The position numbers and the translations under genes were made by a program. A stretch of 64,000 bases of DNA from Cantharellus purpuraceus (Eukaryota; Basidiomycota; Agaricomycetes; Cantharellales; Hydnaceae), in assembly GCA_025174535.1 (NCBI GenBank), contig JALBUN010000020.1:648812-712811 (forward strand), given 5' to 3'. Positions 58,465 through 64,000 of this stretch are shown here, piece after piece. Below the pieces are notes generated by a model. It saw only the letters and a program-made list of their open reading frames with translations. It did no database searches and had not been told where the DNA came from. Each line of letters begins with the position of its first letter. Positions within the stretch are counted from its first letter, which is position 1.

Positions 58465-59052
58465 TACTGTCAAACGAGTAGTGTAGCTGAGTATAATGTG
58501 TTCACTGCCGTCAGGTCTTTGCCCCAAAATACTAACAGGTTCTTCGATTCTTGTATCTTGAAAGGCTGTAAGAGTCTGATTAGATTATATGTCAACCGGT
58601 TACTGGTGACCGCGTGAGCATGTACTTCCGCTGTACTCGCTCTCATCAATCCCAAGTCTCGTCGGGCTCTTAGTCTGTAGGTAGCCCGAGGGTGCTGGTG
58701 TGATATCTAGAGCCCTCGTCATGATAACTGCAAAGTTTATAACCGTACGCATAAAGTGATGCGCAGCCGTGGAGTCGGGCAGCGGCCTGCAGGGCCATGG
58801 CATATATACACACTGAGAAAACCCACCTCACAATGAAGGATACACCAATCGCATCCGTCCATGGACTGAATACCATAAGGCACTATAGTGGTGTCATAGT
58901 GGTGTATTTGTGCTTCTTTATGTACACCAACGTGCACTCAAGATTCGATTGGAAGAGGTCTTCACCGAAAAACAGGAATTTAGAGAACTACGCCGCTTCA
59001 ACCCAAATACATAGCTAGCTCAGCCGCTCATGATACATCAGGTTGAAGATGA
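58465..59052. other. Intergenic, nothing recognised
   Basis: Small frames on both strands have no support. Confidence 0.5.
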
Positions 59053-60622
59053 TTACTTCTTCAATGGAGGCGAGTCTCCAAACACTAGCGCCATCTCGTC
59101 CGGAGAATATCGTGCCGATGCGTTCATCAAACCCGCTCTAACGATAGCGTCGCGCACGCTCTGGACTTCGGCGGGTGAGAGCTGAATATTCTGTGCAGCC
59201 ATGTTTTCTTCCAGATACTATTGATTAAGTAGATATGAGGGGTTAGTATGCATTGAGATTCTACAAGGAGCGGACAAAAGTGGATCGTCGAGAGGGACTT
59301 ACTTTGGTACTCTTAGTCCCTGGAATAGGGATTAAATCGTCGCCTTGCGCAAGGACCCACGCTAGGGTGACTTGGCTTGCAGTCACGCCGTGTTTAGAGC
59401 CTATTGCCTTGAGTTCTTCGACAGCGCGGAGGATTTGGGAAAAGTTGTCTTGGAACCTGTGGGAGTGCAGGAGTGGCGTCAACTCAATTTTCGCGAAGAT
59501 ACGTGGCATGGTGGGGGTGAAAAGGAGATATGGAAGGAATTATGACGTACAGAGGGACCGTCCTCCGATAATCGTCCTTATCGAAATCCTCTATAGATTT
59601 CTGCAAATATCATTTCAGTACAATCATTCCAAATAAGACTTTAGGCACCCTAAAAACGCCATACTCACATATTGTCCCGTCAACAATCCCCTCCCCAACG
59701 GGCTGTAAGCCACAATTTTGACACCAAGTTCTCTGGCCGTGCTCAGTAACCCAATTTTCGGGTCTTCAATATCGAGTGTGAACGGGGAATATTCGACTTG
59801 GACAGCGGAGATGGCGTGAATGGCGTGTGCGCGACGGAGGGAGGCGGCAGAGCATTCGGAAAGGCCCAAGTATCTCACCTTTCCGGCTCTTTGTAACGTG
59901 TATTGGATATGAGGTGTTGAGCCGTGCAAAAAAACGGCGAACTCACTTGACTAGTTCAGCCATGGCTCGAACAGTTTCTTCGATGGGAGTATTCTGATCC
60001 ACCCTACACGAGCACGCGATAAAACAATCAGCATCAATTCACCGCACACATGAATGCAAAATCAACGAAACAAAACACGTACCGATGCGCATAATACAGA
60101 TCGACCGTATCAACCCCTAACTTCTTCAAACTTCTCTCCACGGCCTCTTTGACGTATGCCGCGTCCCCCCGCACACCCTGCGCTGTAAACCCGAATTTGC
60201 TGGCTAGAAATATGTCGTCGCGTTTGCCCGTTTTCTTAAACCACTTTCCGATGAGCTCTTCAGAGTCTCCGTATACGTCCGCCCTGGCGGATGACAGGTC
60301 TCAGGGTGAGGACGGTGGTGAAAATGCATGGGTGAGGGCATTCTTACGTGTCCCAGTGCGTACATCCTAGCTCATATGCGCGGTCTAGTACCTGGACATG
60401 TGAGGATATATGATGGGCCTGGGCTGAACGGTTATACACATACTTTGAAGCGTTCCTCATCGGTCATGTTTACAGTTCCACTAAAATCAAGCATATCAAT
60501 CAGCGACAGAATACCATCATGTAGTCTTAAGTTACGCACTGGTGAGCTCTGATCCCCATGGCTCCGTATCCAATTGCCGCAAACTCACGGTTGCCAATCT
60601 TGCGAGTGAGAGTAGAGGGCAT
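59053..60622 (-). CDS. Aldo-keto reductase
   Basis: Many short exons on the - strand: 60622-60540, 60480-60444, 60391-60348, 60283-60083, 60003-59947, 59888-59669, one from 59600, a longer one ([30 protein letters not shown]) and a last one ending at 59053. Motifs follow the AKR fold in order: [31 protein letters not shown] (catalytic Asp and Tyr), FLASKFGF (Lys), [16 protein letters not shown] (His), [48 protein letters not shown], and the NADPH-binding PIPGTKSTK near the C-terminus. The class resembles fungal yakc/AKR13-type enzymes that reduce aldehydes or ketones with NADPH. All catalytic residues are present. The join between the exon starting 59600 and the next is not fully resolved. 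An alternative ATG is at 60652. Confidence 0.85.
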
Positions 60623-60879
60623 TTTGGAATGATAGGATCTGGATGTCATGGGGGTTGACAATGGATGTGAAGGGAGGTGAATTGAGACAAACCCGGATAA
60701 AGGGAAATAAACAAAGACAAGGATGAACAGAACAATAAACATAAACCAAGACAAACATAGTGCATAAACCAAGACAAACGTAGTGACAAGGATCAACAGA
60801 AACAAACAAATACAAACATAATTAGGGTTAAAGAGGGGTGCAAAGGTCGGCTAGGTCGGTCAAAAAAATAGGTAGGGCT
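60623..60879. other. Upstream flank of the aldo-keto reductase gene, repeat-like
   Basis: Imperfect repeats of AAACCAAGACAAAC and ACATAGTG/ACGTAGTG. One isolated TTAGGGTT occurs near 60822. No gene. Confidence 0.5.
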
Positions 60880-61290
60880 GGGCTAGGCTAGGCTAGGATG
60901 GATGGGCTGGGCTAGACGGACTAGGATGGGATGGGATGGACTGGGCTGGGCTGGGCTGGGATGGGATGGACTGGATAGATGGGCTGGGTTGGATGGACTG
61001 GGATGGGGATGGGATGGACTGGGCTGGGATGGGATAGACTGGATGGATGGGCTGGGCTGGGCTGGGATGGACTGGATAGATGGGCTGGGCTGGATTGGGT
61101 TGGATGGACTGGGCTGGGATGGACTGGGCTGGGGTAGGTTGATGGGCTGAGATGGGATGGACTGGGATGGGCTGAGATGGGATGGACTGGGCTGGGGTAG
61201 GTTGATGGGCTGAGATGGGATGGACTGGGATGGACTGGGATGGGATGGACTGGCTGGGTTGGATGGGCTGAGATGGGATGGACTGGATGG
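60880..61290. repeat. GGGCTGGGATGGGATGGACT minisatellite
   Basis: Irregular repeats of 5-20 bp built from GGGCTG, GGGATG and GGACTG. Strong G/C strand asymmetry, G on the + strand. Confidence 0.9.
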
Positions 61291-61295
61291 ATGGG

Positions 61296-62118
61296 CTAGA
61301 CAGATGTGCAGGCACAGAGGTGTATGGAGAGATGTGTGTGTGTTCCTCCTGGACAGACGTGCAGGCACGGAGGTGTATGGAGGGATGTGTGTGTGTTCCT
61401 CCTGGACAGATGTGCAGGCATGGAGGTGTATGGAGGGATGTGTGCATGTTCCTCCTGGACAGATGTGCAGGCACGGAGGTGTATGGAGGGATGTGTGTGT
61501 GTTCCTCCTGGACACACGTGCAGGCATGGAGGTATATGGAGGGATGTGCACGTGTTCCTCCTGGACACACGTGCAGGCACGGAGGTGTATGGAGGGATGT
61601 GTGTGTGTTCCTCCTGGACACACGTGCAGGCACAGAGGTGTATGGAGGGATGTGTGCATGTTCCTCCTGGACAGATGTGCAGGCATGGAGGTGTATAGAG
61701 GGATGTGTGTGTGTTCCTCCTGGACACACGTGCAGGCACAGAGGTGTATAGAGGGATGTGTGTGTGTTCCTCCTGGACACATGTGCAGGCATGGAGGTGT
61801 ATAGAGGGATGTGTGTGTGTTCCTCCTGGACACACGTGCAGGCATGGAGGTGTATGGAGGGATGTGTGTGTGTTCCTCCTGGACACATGTGCAGGCACAG
61901 AGGTGTATGGAGGGGTGTGTGTGCGTTCCTCCTGGACACATGTGCAGGCATGGAGGTATATAGAGGGATGTGCAGGCACAGATGTGCACGTGTTCTGCCT
62001 GGACAGACATGCAGGCACGGAGGTATATGGAGGGATGTGTGCATGTTCCTCCTGGACACACGTGCAGGCACAGATGTGTATGGAGGGATGTGTGCGTGTT
62101 CCTCCTGGACATGTGTGA
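61296..62118. repeat. 53-bp minisatellite, about 15 units
   Basis: Each unit holds GTGCAGGCA, GAGGTGTATGGAGGGATG and GTGTTCCTCCTGGACA. Units are 85-95% alike. Since 53 is not a multiple of 3, a protein reading of the array has a 53-aa super-period and three units shift through all frames. Stops are rare in any frame on either strand, so long open frames here (up to 547 codons on the - strand) are not evidence for a gene. Confidence 0.9.
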
Positions 62119-62159
62119 GGGTGGAAGAGGATGTGCAGAGAAAGACAAGGAGAAGTGTG

Positions 62160-62300
62160 ATAATAGGGTAGAGGTGGTGTAGAGATGGTGTAGAGGTGGG
62201 GTGGAGGTGGTGTAGAGATAGTGTAGAGGTGGTGTAGAGATAGTGTAGAGGTGAGGTAGAGGTGGTGTAGAGGTGAGGTAGAGGTGGTGTAGAGACAGTT
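62160..62300. repeat. GGTGTAGAGATAGTGTAGAG minisatellite
   Basis: Alternating GTGTAGAGGTG and GTGTAGAGATA units of about 11-12 bp; the right-hand neighbour of the 53-bp array. Confidence 0.85.
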
Positions 62301-64000
62301 CATGTGACCAGTAAATGCACTGAGTCAAGAGACATATCTGTCTGTGATGCATGAAACAATATATGAGGATCTGAAACCAAAACAAGATGGAAATGATATG
62401 TACATATAATACATGTAGATCTGAAATAATGTGTATGATATGTATGGATATGATATGTGCAGATGTAATGACACGGGTGCATGTGAAATGAAATGGTAAG
62501 GACCCGGCCCCAATGGATTCATGCACAACTACTCTCTGTCCAACGCCATCTCATCCATCACTCCCGGCCCAGACGCACATACAAGCGCAGGTGTGTAAAT
62601 AATTTATGGGTAGCTATTTTTGAGTGTGTATATAGCACGTATGTCATACACCTATGGTGATGCCCCAAGTGTTCTTAAAATGAACAGGACAACAATGTGT
62701 GTGGTATTCTAACAAAGTAGTCCGCATTGTGCATATTAAAAGAAGGGCATGCCAACCGTGATGCGCTCAAGCTGATCCCCAACAAAGAAAGCAAGTAAGA
62801 AAGCAAACCCCCATCCTATGCTACATGATCACGCACTCCTTGTCTTCTGCCTTGCCGCTCTGGAAGCCCATCTCAGCAAAGTGGTGGCACCACGCACGCC
62901 TGCAGGCCATGGTGTTCCAGCTTCCAGATTTCCATTGGGCAAAGGGAGTGCCAGGCTCCCCGGGTGTGAGGATGGAGGAGAGGGTGCGGCAGGAGGGGTG
63001 GCATGGATAGATGCAGGGGCACCAGCGGTGGATTTCACGTGCCTGCTCGACTTGTGTGTGCGTCGCTGGACGAGACGGGCATCCGTGATTGGATCGTGCT
63101 CTGCCTGGGGCGCTGGCTGGGTAAGGGTGCTCAGGCGTTCTGGGGCACGAGGGTTCCTGTGCTCAACAGGCTGGGACTTTGAGAGGGCGATGTGCGGGTT
63201 GGGATTGCCTTGCTGAGAGGCAAGGCTGGGGGTGGTTTGGGTTCAGGCAAGGACGGACGCAGGGCGAGTGACATATAGTACTGGACACTGAGGAGGGGGT
63301 GAAAGGGGAATGGAAAGATGGGATACTGGTACGGGTGTCCGAGGTTGTACTGCACAGGGGCAAAGGCAAGGTAGGCAGCGGGCTTGACAAATGATGGGCA
63401 TGGACCAGGAGGAATGAGGGCGGGGATGAGAGGTTTGTCGACATGGACGTGGGAAAACTGGCCGAGAAGATCCTCCTAAGGGATGCGACATGTGTGTTGC
63501 ACCTTTTTTGGAGCTCAATTCCCTCACCTCTGCTTAGCTTCATTAGATGGGCATTGAGATATTGTACTGTCACTCACCCTTTGGCCCACCCTTTGGAATG
63601 CCAAACCGGTTGTGGACTGTGATCTTCCGTCAACGGCAGCGCTAGATGAGTCAGCCAGGGCCACATCCTTTATCTTTGAAAAGGATATCTGGGGATGCAG
63701 ACTGGGCCAGCGCAGTTGCCAAAGGCACCCGGATTTATCGCACAGCTCACTCTTGATGAAAAAAAGTCAACGTCACCACTGGCATTGGGACCAAGGGTGG
63801 CTGCATCTGCAACATGGGTGTACGTCTCCTTGTAACAGTCACCGCTAACGTTATGGCAGGAGGACTTGGAGTGTGGATGACAGCGACTTTGCCTCTGCAT
63901 TGTGAGTGCCCCCTGACACACACCTCGTATTCCGTCACCCACGCCGACCCTACCCATATTATCCACCCTCCTACGGGGGTTCAGCCGTTGGAGGTGGCCA
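62301..64000. other. Window end, nothing recognised
   Basis: 62340-62800 is AT-richer with AATATAT and GATATGTA motifs. 62818-63600 is GC-rich with overlapping frames on both strands that lack motifs. A + strand reading near 63750-63990 also gives no recognisable protein. Confidence 0.4.

Noticed and set aside
60820..60832. Telomere repeat
   Set aside because: Only one TTAGGG is present; no array, so no evidence of a chromosome end.
61296..62118. CRISPR-like array
   Set aside because: Units are contiguous with no unique spacers, and the DNA is eukaryotic; it is a minisatellite.
60883..62526. 547-codon and other long open frames on the - strand
   Set aside because: They are produced by the minisatellites; all frames are open there, so length is no evidence of a gene.

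Overview
The window looks like a chromosome segment from a filamentous Agaricomycete (mushroom-type basidiomycete). The protein genes carry many short introns of about 42-60 bp with GTRNGT donors and YAG acceptors. A gene of the mushroom-typical DUF6535 membrane family is present. The mobile DNA is Ty3/Gypsy and Ty1/Copia LTR retrotransposon material. No tRNA or rRNA gene was recognised.

Bases 1-15,630 are a nest of decayed LTR retrotransposons. A Ty1/Copia element on the + strand is the oldest visible layer: integrase tail near 2.2-2.66 kb, start of reverse transcriptase at 3.73-4.22 kb, RNase H and 3' LTR at 14.59-15.63 kb. It is split by a Ty3/Gypsy element whose own integrase is also split, its front half on the - strand at 4.2 kb and its back half on the + strand at 14.1 kb. 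The simplest reading is a Gypsy insertion into Copia followed by inversion of about 9.9 kb. Solo LTRs with perfect 5-bp target duplications (ACTAG, ACTAT, CAATG) and a small TIR element are nested inside. Copies of one LTR family differ mainly at CpG sites, a cytosine-deamination signature.

From 16.5 to 60.6 kb lie host genes separated by long gene-poor stretches. In order they are: a broken DUF6535 membrane protein gene; a 163-aa orphan gene (family E copy 1); a ~920-1030-aa protein with a WDDDFEF motif (possibly Byr4/Bfa1-like); a 97-aa dsRNA-binding-domain protein; a complete TatD-type metal-dependent DNase; a 250-aa orphan; a short orphan (family D copy 1); a RING-H2 E3 ligase; a 277-aa orphan; broken D copy 2; E copy 2 and a decayed E copy 3; a 256-aa basidiomycete-type conserved protein; and a complete MYND-finger MUB1/samB protein. 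Two ubiquitin-system proteins (RING-H2 and MUB1/samB) are therefore present, but far apart.

From 54.3 to 60.6 kb is a decayed oxidoreductase neighbourhood: a cytochrome P450 pseudogene lacking its haem cysteine, a head-to-head fragment of a second P450, a truncated and frameshifted extended SDR (DFR-like), and one apparently intact aldo-keto reductase. Bases 60.88-62.3 kb are minisatellites, including a 53-bp repeat that is nearly stop-free in all frames. The remainder to 64 kb holds nothing recognisable.

The most novel item is family E: two unlinked 158-163-aa genes sharing a DWTDVSSVTSC motif, an intron at the same position and phase, and a TGAGTCA site 124-125 bp upstream of each ATG, plus a decayed tandem third copy. 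No known domain was recognised in it.
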